Source: Flammeovirga sp. OC4 | Lineage (GTDB): Bacteria > Bacteroidota > Bacteroidia > Cytophagales > Flammeovirgaceae | Length of the DNA: 46,903 nucleotides | Assembly (NCBI RefSeq): GCF_000812565.1 | Contig: NZ_JTAM01000040.1 | Coordinates: 1-46,903, forward strand | Direction: 5' to 3' | In this document: piece after piece, positions 1-10,100 of the stretch | Layout of the letters: each line of letters starts with the position of its first letter | Numbering within the stretch: the first letter of the stretch is position 1 | Notes under the pieces: model-generated | The model's database searches: none | What the model saw: the letters and a program-made list of their open reading frames with translations, nothing else | Told to the model about the DNA's origin: nothing | Translations under genes and position numbers: made by a program

Positions 1-310
1 TTCATTCCTTGGGCCTATTGAAAGGATAACTCGATCAAAACTTCATCGTTTTGAGATGCTCAAACAGCAAAATCATTTTTAACGGCTCACTCCATGAAAT
101 TCTTAACGCTTTTCCCTTCAATGCCGAGGCAGATACTACTAAATGATTATCAGATTACATGTCAAAAGACAAAGGTTTAATAATTATCTTCTAAAATGCA
201 GTGCTGTAGGGTCGTTGCATTGCAACGTCCTCACGAACCACAATACAATACCATTTATCCTCCATAAAAGTAATATTTATAGTAAAATCTCTTGATTTCT
301 AAAAAACACG
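1..310 (+). repeat. Dispersed mosaic element, copy A (cut by the window edge)
   Basis: This is the first of seven related intergenic copies; its left part lies outside the window. It shares the core around 59-130 (aatcatttttaacggctc, then a segment ending near 'gccgagg') with copies B, C, F and G. It shares the 3' module with a near-perfect palindrome at 210-230 (GGTCGTTGCA/TGCAACGtCC) with copy C. A remnant of the second hairpin type (AAATC-TCTT-GATTT) follows near 286-300. The stretch 1-429 holds only this repeat and a terminator; no gene is supported. Confidence 0.8.
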
Positions 311-363
311 AGATAAAAACAAGGAGGTTTGGAAGTATAATCTTGATGCCTTCTTGAAGACAA

Positions 364-402
364 AAAATAAAAAAACAGGACACCCAAACTCGGATGCCCT
401 GT
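364..402 (-). terminator. Rho-independent terminator of the susCD operon
   Basis: On the minus strand, arms ACAGGGCATCC and GGGTGTCCTGT pair around a short loop and are followed directly by a run of T. It lies about 30 bases after the stop of the glycan-binding lipoprotein gene, so it closes the three-gene operon. Confidence 0.85.
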
Positions 403-429
403 AATCTTTATTAGATTGATTTATTTTTC

Positions 430-1941
430 TTATTCAGCTGCAGGAACTTCGTATTCATAGAATTTAAAGTTATCAAACTCTACTTCAGTTTGTCCGCCAG
501 CACCACTGATGATTTGTAAGTGAAGTTTAGCACTTGGCCAATCAGCAGGTGGTTGTTTGTCTGTTAAGATTTGTACTTTTTGCCAAACACCTTCATTTTC
601 AGGTTTTAAAGCATTTGTACAGCAAACGCCCATCCACTCTTTATAGTTGTCAGCCCATCCGTCACTAGGCATTACTCTCCAACTCATTTGGAAACCGTTT
701 CCACCTGGATTGCTCTTCACTTTCACCCAGAATTCAAAAGCATATGTTTTATCCTTGCTCAATGAAATGAAACCTTGATCCATACCCATTTGAGCGTTTG
801 TACCCTCATCCATCACGATGTTTAATACCTTCGTACCTGATTGAGCACCTGAAGAAAGAACGTTTACATTAGCAAAACCTTTTTGGTTCCAAGGGCTTGC
901 GAAAGGACTTATTGTACCATCTTCAAAATCAGGGTTGACTGTCAATAAGTTTTCGATGTAAACTTTCACATCTTGATCTGTAAAGGTCTCTAATTTCACG
1001 AAGTCAGAAGATTGTACAGTACCTACAGATGCATCATAAGAAACAACTGCACTTTGAGAGTTGTAGATATCGTCTGCTAATACAATTTCTACAATACTAG
1101 CATCATTTTTATTCAATTGTACTGCACTGATTGTTGCTGCTGCACCATCTACTTTTACAGTGAAGGCAGGGATTTGACTAGCATCAATCGCATCCATTTC
1201 TCTAGAGAATTGTAACTGTACTGTACCTCCGTTGCTACTTTCTTCAGCACCTGTCATCACCACTGGTAGGGTAGAAGGGATAACTTCGATATAATCAGGG
1301 ATAATCAACGTATCTGCACGACCAAAAGGCTCTACTCTTGAAGAAACTAATCCAACTGAGAATTTACCTAGCTTTTTGTATTGGATATCAACAGTTTTTG
1401 TTTCTAATGTTTCCTCTTGACCATCAATTAACCACTCGTAAGTATCAGGGCTTCCTGAAGAGGTATCTGTCATCGTTACAATTGAACCTGCTTCGATTAC
1501 ATATCTACCGTTTTCTTCAGTGTAATTACCTTCAATGTTTGTAACAGCAATATCAGTAGTAATCGTATCAAGTACTGTCACTAAGAAAGTAGAGTCCTCC
1601 ATATAGATTCCAGTAGAATCTTCGAATTCCCACTCGATTTTTAAAGGAATCTCACCTACTTCCATGAATTTTACAAAAGCGGTTTCTTCTTTTAAAACAG
1701 AGTCATCGTTATTGATAAAATAAGAAGGGAAAGGAACAGTCCATTTTCTGTCTAAAAACCCTTTTGAACCGTCAGCAATTGAGATTTGTTGGTTGATCTC
1801 AACAGTGATTTGATTGGCATAGGGAGAAAATATGGCAATATCTTGGAAGTCTCCATAAGGAACAACTTCATCTTTCTGACAGGATGTGAGAGCAATTACC
1901 AATGCCATCACTCCAAGTGATATATTTTTTAGAATTTTCAT
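430..1941 (-). CDS. Surface glycan-binding lipoprotein in the SusE/F position of the locus
   Basis: Third gene of a susC-susD-lipoprotein operon, 15 bases after susD. The 503-residue product starts with a lipoprotein signal ending LTSC (Cys21), as in outer-membrane surface lipoproteins. By eye it has a beta-rich N-terminal half resembling PKD/Ig-like modules (about 45-225), an Ig-like module with a 'LQFSREMD' segment typical of SwmB-like domains (about 235-330), and a C-terminal galactose-binding-like beta-sandwich (about 335-500) starting 'NPDFEDG'. Such proteins in this position usually bind the target polysaccharide and hand it to the SusCD transporter. The sequence itself gives no ligand. 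No catalytic motif was recognised, so an enzymatic role is unlikely. Confidence 0.8.
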   Translation of the reverse strand: MKILKNISLGVMALVIALTSCQKDEVVPYGDFQDIAIFSPYANQITVEINQQISIADGSKGFLDRKWTVPFPSYFINNDDSVLKEETAFVKFMEVGEIPLKIEWEFEDSTGIYMEDSTFLVTVLDTITTDIAVTNIEGNYTEENGRYVIEAGSIVTMTDTSSGSPDTYEWLIDGQEETLETKTVDIQYKKLGKFSVGLVSSRVEPFGRADTLIIPDYIEVIPSTLPVVMTGAEESSNGGTVQLQFSREMDAIDASQIPAFTVKVDGAAATISAVQLNKNDASIVEIVLADDIYNSQSAVVSYDASVGTVQSSDFVKLETFTDQDVKVYIENLLTVNPDFEDGTISPFASPWNQKGFANVNVLSSGAQSGTKVLNIVMDEGTNAQMGMDQGFISLSKDKTYAFEFWVKVKSNPGGNGFQMSWRVMPSDGWADNYKEWMGVCCTNALKPENEGVWQKVQILTDKQPPADWPSAKLHLQIISGAGGQTEVEFDNFKFYEYEVPAAE

Positions 1942-1956
1942 GTTCTAATTCTTTAA

Positions 1957-3594
1957 TTAGTTGTTGATGTTAGGATTAGTAAGTGCTTCATCCACTGGAA
2001 TAGGGAAGTAGTCATGTGCTAAAGGAGTATAAGCCGCAGCACCTTCTACATATTCTCTTAAAGGGACAATATCAACATCCTCATCTGTGATGTATCTAAG
2101 GTTCTTCTCTTGGATTGTAAATTCTAACTTCGCTAATCGGTCGTACTGCTCTTTTACTTTGCCCCAACGTCTTAAATCAACCCAACGTGTATCATGACCT
2201 TCAAACATTAATTCTTTAGGTCTCTCATCCCACATAATGTGCTCCATTAATGACTTAGCTGTGTAGTTTACAGGGTCAATTTGCATTACACCTGATCTCG
2301 CTCTGATTTGGTTTACTAAGTTTGCCGCTTCATTTACTGCACCATCACCATTCAACTCTAAAATACACTCAGCATACAATAAGTAAATGTCTGCTAAACG
2401 AATGATTCTCTCATTAATACCTGAACTGTAAACATCACCTAAACCATCATTTATATTTTGGTGATTTTGGAACTTTCTTAAGTAAGAAGCCTCGTTGTTG
2501 TTGAAACCTGCTTTTTCTACTTCTTGTTGGTAGTATGTTGTACCATCGTCAGCTAGTGCAATAGAAGCTTCACATCTTAAAGAATATACTCTATCGTCGT
2601 TTCTGCTGTCATCAGGATCCATAGGATCTTCTTTTAGTTGCATTGTCATCCAGTAAGAAGGCATTACAACTCTCCATCCACCTGCACCACCTGGTGCTAA
2701 TGTTCTTGCTCTAGTAGTACCTTCAGACCCTGTAGGACCATCTTGTGCACCAGCTGCAGCAGAACCTGCTTTTTGAGTAGCAGAGAATACTACTTCGAAG
2801 ATTGATTCTGAATTGAACTCGTGTTCTGTATCAAAGTTCCATGAAATTTCAGGAGTCAATTGATACAAGTCCGTTCTATCGATGAGTTTTTTGTATTCAA
2901 CTCTTGCTTGCTCATAGTTATGTTCGTTGATGTAAACATGACCTAAGAAACCTGTTGCAGCACCCCAAGTAGCACGACCTAAATTGTTGTCGTCCCATTC
3001 TTCAGGAAGGTTCTCCTGAGCGTGTACTAAATCTTCCATAAGGAAAGCCAACACGTCTTCTTTAGGAGCAAGTGGCTTAGCGAAGTCTTCTTTTGAGGCA
3101 GGCACTGTTTTGTGAAGGATAACACTACCATGATTGTAAGTAGAGTATAACCAGTAGTAACAAACACCACGTACAAAACGTGCTTCTGCAATAAATAGTG
3201 CTTTTTCTTCTTCATCCATTTCAATGCCAGGTACTTTTTCAATGACCTGATTGGCACGAAGAATAGCAGTATACAAATCTGCCCACTTTTCTTTTACAAC
3301 GTTTGTGTTATCGTTAAATGATAACTTTTGAAGTGATTGAGCACCCGCATTCCAGTTATTTGGTCTACCTGTATCAGATCTTACCGGTGTGTTAACAGCA
3401 GAAGTACCACCTGTAACACCATGACCTTGTAAACCACTGTATGTTGCCATTAATCCTTTGAAAGCATCCTCTCTATTTTGCCAGAAAGAATCTTCTGTAA
3501 TTGTATTTACATTTTCTACATCGAAATAGTCTGTGCAGCTTGATAATGCAGCTGACAAAGCAAGTCCAACGAATATTTTAGATATAAATTTCAT
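1957..3594 (-). CDS. susD: SusD/RagB-family glycan-binding outer-membrane lipoprotein
   Basis: 545 residues with a lipoprotein signal ending LSSC (Cys20), matching the usual SusD length. Family hallmarks are the N-terminal 'EDSFWQNREDAFKGLMATYSGLQ' region just after the signal, the alpha-helical TPR-like scaffold including 'EARFVRGVCYYWL', and the C-terminal 'RLADIYLLYAECILELNG ... QIRARSGV ... ERPKELMFEGHDTRWVDLRRWG' block. Each is diagnostic of SusD/RagB. It acts as the extracellular lid on the SusC channel and binds oligosaccharide. It is 14 bases downstream of susC and surely co-transcribed with it. The symbol denotes the family; the substrate is not starch by evidence here. Confidence 0.96.
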   Translation of the reverse strand: MKFISKIFVGLALSAALSSCTDYFDVENVNTITEDSFWQNREDAFKGLMATYSGLQGHGVTGGTSAVNTPVRSDTGRPNNWNAGAQSLQKLSFNDNTNVVKEKWADLYTAILRANQVIEKVPGIEMDEEEKALFIAEARFVRGVCYYWLYSTYNHGSVILHKTVPASKEDFAKPLAPKEDVLAFLMEDLVHAQENLPEEWDDNNLGRATWGAATGFLGHVYINEHNYEQARVEYKKLIDRTDLYQLTPEISWNFDTEHEFNSESIFEVVFSATQKAGSAAAGAQDGPTGSEGTTRARTLAPGGAGGWRVVMPSYWMTMQLKEDPMDPDDSRNDDRVYSLRCEASIALADDGTTYYQQEVEKAGFNNNEASYLRKFQNHQNINDGLGDVYSSGINERIIRLADIYLLYAECILELNGDGAVNEAANLVNQIRARSGVMQIDPVNYTAKSLMEHIMWDERPKELMFEGHDTRWVDLRRWGKVKEQYDRLAKLEFTIQEKNLRYITDEDVDIVPLREYVEGAAAYTPLAHDYFPIPVDEALTNPNINN

Positions 3595-3608
3595 GATTGT
3601 AAGTAAGT

Positions 3609-6600
3609 TTAGAATTCAAGAGATAAACCACCTCTGTATACTGCTGAGATCGGATAGTTAGCTCTATCAACACCTCTTAAGAAGATACTTTGTGATCCTA
3701 CTTCTGGATCGAAACCTGAGTAATCTGTGAAAGTGAATGGGTTTTGAGCACTTACATAGAATCTTAAGTTGTTCATCTTCATTCTTGATACTACCGCTTT
3801 TGGCAATGTGTATCCTAATGAGATATTTTGAATTCTTAAGTATGAACCATCTTCAATAAAGTAATCTGAGAATGTACGAGTGTTATAGTGCTCGATTTGA
3901 TCTCTTGGCATTGGAATATTTGAAGTAGGGTTACTTGGTGACCAAGCATTTACTAACTCAGCATTTCTCTTTGTTAAGTAAGAGTAAGCTCTTGCACCGT
4001 TGTATACTTTCGCGCCCATTGAAGCGAATAATTGTACACCTAAATCAAAACCTTTGTAAGCAACATTTAAGTTAAGACCTGCTTCCCACTCAGGAGTACC
4101 AGAACCCATGTACTGACGATCCTCTTGGTCAAGTAGACCGTCACCGTTTGTATCGATATATTTTAAGTCACCCAATTGAGCAGAAGGAATCATTTCTTGG
4201 TAGGCAGCTAACTCTTCAGCTGTTTGGATTGTTCCGTCTGTAGGAATCAAGAAGAATGCACCCGCTGTGTAACCTGGTCTTAAGAAGGTTGTAGGCTCAC
4301 TATCTCTACCAATGATTGGCTTACCACCTGAGATTGATTCAACTGATGGAGCAAGTGAAATAACTTTGTTGATGTTTCTTGTAAATGTACCGTTTACTGA
4401 GAATTTTACATCACCAAAACGATCATTATAGCCTAAAGCAATTTCAATACCTTCGTTCGATAAGTTACCCACGTTTTGCCATACTCTGTCATAACTGTTG
4501 GTAGAAGTTGCACCAGTTGATGGAGGAATCTGAACCGCTAACAACATGTCTCTTTTATCATTCTTATAAACATCTACTGATAAAGTGATACGACCTTCTA
4601 AGAACTCACTATCTATACCAATGTTTTGAGATACGTTTGTTTCCCAACGAATAGCTCTGTCTACGAACGTTGGAGCGATAGCACCAAATTGTAAGTTGTC
4701 ACTTCCTTCTCTACCTAAAGCGTAATCTACTTGTGGAGTTACGATCGATTGGTAAGGTAAGTCAGCCATTAAGTTGTTTAGACCTTGACCTGCTTTATCA
4801 CTACCCGTTTCACCATAACCATATCTAATTTTTAAAGCAGATACGTAAGGTTTAACAGGTTCCCAGAATTTCTCTTCCGATACATTCCAACCTGCAGATA
4901 CTGAAGGGAACACCCCCCATCTGTTAGACTCATGGAATCTTGAAGAACCATCACGTCTTACCGAAGCACTGAATAAGTAACGGTTGTCGTAGGCATACTG
5001 AACACGACCTAACATACCGATATTCTTATTTTCAGAGTATCTTTCATCCGCTGCAATAAGTTCGTTGGCAGCACCAATTGATTGAGTATCATTACTAGGG
5101 AAGTCTCTCGCTTGTACGAAGTGTCTGCTACCTATTGAAGTTTCAAAAGTAACACCACCTACGAAACCTACTTTGTGCTTACCAAATTTTCTATTGTAAG
5201 TGGCAGTATACTCTTGGATTGTACGTTGGTATTTGTAATCTGTATATCTCAATTGAGCAACAGGATTTGAAGCATTTACTAGTAATAGTCCGTCTTCATC
5301 ACGAATAGAGTAAGATGGTTCAAATAATTTCTGATTATTATAAGAAACTGATCCACCAATGTTTGCATTCAATTTGAATCCTTTGAATAATTCATAGTTG
5401 ATACGTGCATTACCATTGTAACCACTGATCGCTTGTTCGTTTACTTGGTTTAATTTACCGATAAAACGACCCATGTTTTCAGGGTTAGCACCTGGTACAA
5501 CTACGTCTGTTTCACCAGAATTTACACCACGTAAGATTGGAGCTTGCTTGATTGCGTCATATTGTAAACCCCAAGGTTCTTTGTTGGCCATACTGTTGTT
5601 CAAGCCCATGTTTACTTGGAACTGAAGCTTACCTTTCTTGTAAGTAGTGTTTGCTCTTACAGTTTGACGAGCATAATCTGAACCCACTAAAACACCTTGC
5701 TGATCAAAGATAGTACCTGTAATGTTGTATGTTAAGTTACTCGAACCACCTGAGATTCTTAAACTGTGGTTTTGCATTGGAGCCATATCATTTTGAAGCT
5801 CGTTCATCCAGTCCGTGTCATAATACAGACCATTTTTGTTTTGCTCCAAAGGATTAAACTTACCCGTTTCTTTCAATAAGTTCGATAACTTGTTGATGTA
5901 AAGGTGCTCGTTTGTGTTGGCTAGGTTGACACCTGAAGTAATTTTCTGAACACCGTAGTACGAATCGATGTTTACTTTCATTTGTCCCGCTTTACCTCTT
6001 TTTGTTGTAATCAAAATTACACCTGCAGAGGCTCTTGAACCGTAAATGGCAGCAGATGCACCATCTTTTAGTACTTCTAATGATTCAATCTCTTGAGGAG
6101 AAATGTTAGGGTTAGAAGTATACGTTACTCCATCCACTACATATAGCGGTTCAGAACCACCATCTTGGAAAGAGGTCACACCACGAATGGTAATCGTAGA
6201 GTTAGCACCCGGAGAACCACCAGCAGATCTAACACTCACACCGGCCATTTGACCTTGAAGTGCTGTACCGATATCTGATGTTGCTAAACGGTCAAGGTCT
6301 TCTGCCTTTACTTGAGCAATTGAACCCGTTACTTCACGTTTAGATTGTTCACCATAACCAATTACTACTACTTCCTCTAATGCTTCAGTATCATAAAGCA
6401 TTGTGATGTTAAATGTAGTTCTGTCACCTACACTCAGTGTTTGAGTAGCGTAGCCAATAGAAGTGATTTCTAGAACACTTTCTTTGCTAGGGACTTTTAA
6501 TTCAAACTTACCATTAAAGTCAGTTACTGTACCAATAGTAGTTCCTTTTACGATAACGTAAGCTCCAATTAGGGGAGCTTGCTCTTCATCAATCACGGCA

Positions 6601-6710
6601 CCTTTAACAATGAGGTCTTGTGCAAAAATTTGGATTGAAGAGAGTAATACTAGCAGAAACGTTCCGCCTAAGTATTTGAATAGATTTGCTTTTGTATAAT
6701 AACAATTCAT
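3609..6710 (-). CDS. susC: SusC/RagA-family TonB-linked outer-membrane glycan transporter
   Basis: 1033 residues, the normal SusC length. A signal peptide (about 1-30) is followed by a carboxypeptidase-regulatory-like beta-sandwich (about 32-110: 'VKGAVIDEEQAPLIGAYV'). A TonB plug follows (about 115-235) with the family signatures 'VVVIGYGEQSKREVTGSI', 'TITIRGVTSF', 'PLYVVDGV' and 'SLEVLKDGASAAIYGSRA'. The rest is a 22-strand barrel ending in aromatic 'GLSLEF'. It imports glycan fragments into the periplasm using TonB energy and forms a complex with the downstream SusD. It is the first gene of the operon, and a TAGATTTG promoter box lies about 50 bases upstream. Confidence 0.97.
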   Translation of the reverse strand: MNCYYTKANLFKYLGGTFLLVLLSSIQIFAQDLIVKGAVIDEEQAPLIGAYVIVKGTTIGTVTDFNGKFELKVPSKESVLEITSIGYATQTLSVGDRTTFNITMLYDTEALEEVVVIGYGEQSKREVTGSIAQVKAEDLDRLATSDIGTALQGQMAGVSVRSAGGSPGANSTITIRGVTSFQDGGSEPLYVVDGVTYTSNPNISPQEIESLEVLKDGASAAIYGSRASAGVILITTKRGKAGQMKVNIDSYYGVQKITSGVNLANTNEHLYINKLSNLLKETGKFNPLEQNKNGLYYDTDWMNELQNDMAPMQNHSLRISGGSSNLTYNITGTIFDQQGVLVGSDYARQTVRANTTYKKGKLQFQVNMGLNNSMANKEPWGLQYDAIKQAPILRGVNSGETDVVVPGANPENMGRFIGKLNQVNEQAISGYNGNARINYELFKGFKLNANIGGSVSYNNQKLFEPSYSIRDEDGLLLVNASNPVAQLRYTDYKYQRTIQEYTATYNRKFGKHKVGFVGGVTFETSIGSRHFVQARDFPSNDTQSIGAANELIAADERYSENKNIGMLGRVQYAYDNRYLFSASVRRDGSSRFHESNRWGVFPSVSAGWNVSEEKFWEPVKPYVSALKIRYGYGETGSDKAGQGLNNLMADLPYQSIVTPQVDYALGREGSDNLQFGAIAPTFVDRAIRWETNVSQNIGIDSEFLEGRITLSVDVYKNDKRDMLLAVQIPPSTGATSTNSYDRVWQNVGNLSNEGIEIALGYNDRFGDVKFSVNGTFTRNINKVISLAPSVESISGGKPIIGRDSEPTTFLRPGYTAGAFFLIPTDGTIQTAEELAAYQEMIPSAQLGDLKYIDTNGDGLLDQEDRQYMGSGTPEWEAGLNLNVAYKGFDLGVQLFASMGAKVYNGARAYSYLTKRNAELVNAWSPSNPTSNIPMPRDQIEHYNTRTFSDYFIEDGSYLRIQNISLGYTLPKAVVSRMKMNNLRFYVSAQNPFTFTDYSGFDPEVGSQSIFLRGVDRANYPISAVYRGGLSLEF

Positions 6711-6761
6711 AATCTCTACATACTAAGATTTAAAAATTCAATTCATTTATCATTGACAGTT

Positions 6762-6769
6762 CAAATCTA
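6762..6769 (-). promoter_or_regulatory. Candidate -7 box of the susC promoter
   Basis: The minus strand reads TAGATTTG, an exact match to the Bacteroidota TAnnTTTG -7 element, 52 bases before the susC start codon. No good TTTG -33 element lies 19-21 bases further upstream, which would fit a promoter that needs an activator such as the nearby hybrid regulator. Confidence 0.5.
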
Positions 6770-6848
6770 GATTGTTAATTTTTCATAAGTGTTAAAAAAA
6801 CCATTGTAAAATCGGGGGTAAAAAATATTGTTAACCCTCTGTATTTGT

Positions 6849-6868
6849 ATTTAAACCGCGATTTAAAT
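6849..6868. promoter_or_regulatory. 20-bp near-perfect palindrome upstream of susC
   Basis: ATTTAAAccgcgaTTTAAAT, with arms ATTTAAA/TTTAAAT around a GC-rich centre, about 140 bases upstream of the susC start and directly next to the TATACACCCC motif. Its form and position fit a dimeric DNA-binding protein site. The binding factor is not known from the sequence. Confidence 0.4.
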
Positions 6869-6883
6869 TATACACCCCCTATA
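6869..6883. promoter_or_regulatory. Motif TATACACCCCCTATA shared with the regulator's own upstream region
   Basis: A nearly identical copy (TATACACCCCGTATA) lies at 11441, upstream of the hybrid regulator gene. The two copies lie about 160 and 105 bases before the susC and regulator start codons and have the same orientation relative to the genes. Candidate operator of the AraC-type output domain. The rest of 6711-7141 holds the susC promoter box and one hairpin but no gene. Confidence 0.45.
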
Positions 6884-7094
6884 CGTTTAAATGTTTTATC
6901 AGTGTGTTGGTATTGAGTGCAAAATGAGAAGTATTAAAGTGAAAAATCGAACGATGATAAAAGAGTGAAGAGTGTAGTTTTAACCATAATTCCGAATTTT
7001 ATACTTTCACTTTCCTTTTTTGTTTATAAAAATTAAGTTAAAACTTAATAAACGGAGAGGTGAAAAATAATTTATTTTATCCCTTACGGTTTAC

Positions 7095-7117
7095 GGGTAG
7101 ACACGATTGGTCTACCC
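7095..7117 (-). terminator. Hairpin after the hybrid regulator gene
   Basis: GGGTAGAC-acgattg-GTCTACCC forms an 8-bp GC-rich stem 25 bases after the regulator stop codon. No T-run follows on the minus strand, so it is either a weak terminator or an mRNA end-stabilising hairpin. Confidence 0.4.
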
Positions 7118-7141
7118 ATAGCAACTTCGTGTAATAAAGTC

Positions 7142-10100
7142 TTAAACAATATCTTCCAAAATGTCAGATGTTTCCCCCTCAGTTGAGTTTTCTTTTAAAT
7201 AGGCTGAAGGTGGAATACCAAATTCTTTCTTGAAGCAATTTCTAAAATACTTTAGGTCATTAAAGCCTACTTCATAAGTGACATCACTGACACTGTATCG
7301 TCCTAATTTTAACATTTGGGCTGCTCGTTTTAGACGAATATTTCGGATAAATCCTTTAGCGGTCTGTCCAGTAAGGGCTTTTAACTTTTGATTCAGTCGA
7401 ATGGGCGTTGCACCATATTCGGAGGCTAACATATCTACTGTAAATTCAGAATCAGAAAGGTTTTCTTCTACGATATTGACTAGTTTCTTCAAGAATTTCT
7501 CATCAATGGAAGTATAAGTGATCTCACTTGGTTTTACATCCACTTTTGTTCTGAATTTCTTCTGCTGATTTTTTCTATTTTCAATTAAAGAGTGCATTCT
7601 AGCTAGTAAAACATCAGAATTGAAAGGTTTAGTGACATAAGCATCTACACCATATTCATATCCTTTTAACTTACTCTTTTCAGAATTTTTTGCTGTCAAA
7701 AGAATAATAGGAAGGTGACAAAGTTGGTCATCATCACGAATACTCTTTGCCAGTTCGTAACCGTCCATAATTGGCATCATAATGTCAGAAACCACAAGGT
7801 TAGGCATTATTTCCTTGGCAATTTGTAATCCTTTTTGACCATCTTCAGCGAGATACACATCATAGTCATCTTTCAAAATGCCTTTGAGTAATTCACGGAT
7901 TGAATAGTTATCATCGACTACTAACACTTTGGCTTTGGCAGAAACTTCCAATTCATCCTCTTCTTGCTGTTGTTGCTCTAAAACAAGAGATTCATGTACT
8001 AAAGGAGTTACAGTGATTTCATCAATTTCTTCACCCTCGTAATCTTCTTTATGTAATGGAAATTCAAGATAGAAAGTAGTGCCTTTGTTCAGTTCACTTT
8101 CTACTTTAATGGTACCATGATGTAAGTCTACTAAGCTTTTGGTGAAGGCTAAACCAATACCTGTACCTCTATTTTTTGCCTTTTTAAGATTACTTACCTG
8201 ATAAAAACGGTTGAAAAGGTAATCCAATTTTTCTTCAGAAATACCGATGCCAGTATCCTGTAGCTTGATTTTTACTTTATTTTCATCTTGTGTCAGTGAA
8301 AGGTTAATTTCACCATCGTAAGTAAATTTAAAAGCATTCGAAAGTAAATTATATAAGATCTTTTCAAGCTTATCCGTATCCATATAGCCATGAATATTGT
8401 TGGAGGTTACTTCATAAGTGAAGCTAATGTTCTGGTGTTCAGCAAACTCTTTGAAAGAGTGATGCACCTGATCAAGGAACGTAGACCAATTGCCCTTAGA
8501 GAGCTGCAATTTCATTTGTCCTTGTTCAACTTTTCTAAAATCTAATAGTTGATTGACCAAACGCATAAGATGTTGAACGTTTTTGAAAATCATCTGATAG
8601 CTATTTTCTCTTTCACTTGATGAAAGCTTGTTTCCTTTTTTGATGAGTTGTTCGATCGGTGTGTGGATCAAAGTCAGTGGTGTACGCAACTCATGAGAGA
8701 TATTGGTGAAGAACTGTAACTTCAGTTGGCTTAAGTCCTCTAATTTTTCACGTTCAAACTTCTCCATTTCCAGCTGACTTTTCTTTCTCGCCGTGATAAT
8801 TGTATAGCGAGAGAAGAAGAAAGTGATGGATAATATAAATAGAACATAAAAGATTTTAGCCCACCAACTCCACCAAAGTGGCGGAAGCACTTTCACTTTT
8901 AATGTAATTGGATTAGGGTTCCATACATTATCTCCATTTGATGCTTTTACATATAAAGTGTAATCTCCCGGAGAAAGGTTGGTGTATTTTGCCTCTCTTT
9001 GTTCCACATCAGCCACCACCCAATCTTTATCAAAACCTTCCAACTTATATTTGTAATGATTGTTTTCTGAAGCACCATAATGCAGAGAAGCAAACTTTAC
9101 AGAGAAGCTATTGTGACTGTATTGTAATTCAATTTCTTCTGTGGTTTGAAGAGAAGAAGAAAGTATTTCATGTCCTTCAAACTTATCATAAGTATTGATT
9201 TTTTTGTTTAAAATTTTCAATTCAGTGAACATTAAATTCGCGATGGTATTATCATCAATGATTTCATGCGGTTTGAAAATATTGATACCATTCACTCCCC
9301 CGAAGAGTAATTCACCGTTCTTTAATTTAACAGCGGCTAACTCACTGAATTCATCATCTTGAAGACCATCTGAAACGTCGAGGTTTTTGATCGCACGAGA
9401 TTCGAGGTTGATTTTACTTAAACCTTTGTTGGTCCCTACCCATAGATTTCCATATTCGTCTTCTAAAATTGATTTAATCACATTGCTTGGAAGACCTTCT
9501 CTATTGGTGATTCTTTCAAATTGCACATTTTTCAATGGCATTTTGTCGGGATGGAACACGTTCAATCCACCACCCATTGTACCAATCCAAATTTCACCAT
9601 TGGAAGCTTCAAAAATTGGTAATATATAATTGTAGCTTAAACTTTTGGGATGTTCCGCCTTATTTTGGATGACTTGAAATTGAGGTTTTTCTTTTGATTT
9701 TTCTTCTTTTGAAAGAAAAGCAACCCCTTGATTAGTGCCAATCCACAAATTTCCTTTACTGTCTAGTGTTAAACTACGGATAACGTCAATAATATCATCA
9801 TCCTTGTCTAGGATTTGAGGAAAAGACCATTGCATTTTACCATTTTCTTGAACGCCTTTGATTAATCCCCCGCCATAGGTTGCCATCCATAAGATAGAGT
9901 CACCATCATTGACCAGGTCAAAAGTGGCATTGCCATGACCGATAGGGTGGAAGAGACTTTTCAGTAATTTTTCTTCAAGTTGAGTGGCTTCATCAATTTT
10001 GATGGCTAATGTTTTATAAGGGTAGCCGATCCCAAAAATCATCATGTCTTTGAAATATTCAATGGCATAAACCACATTCTGAGCTTTTTTATTAGGGGCA

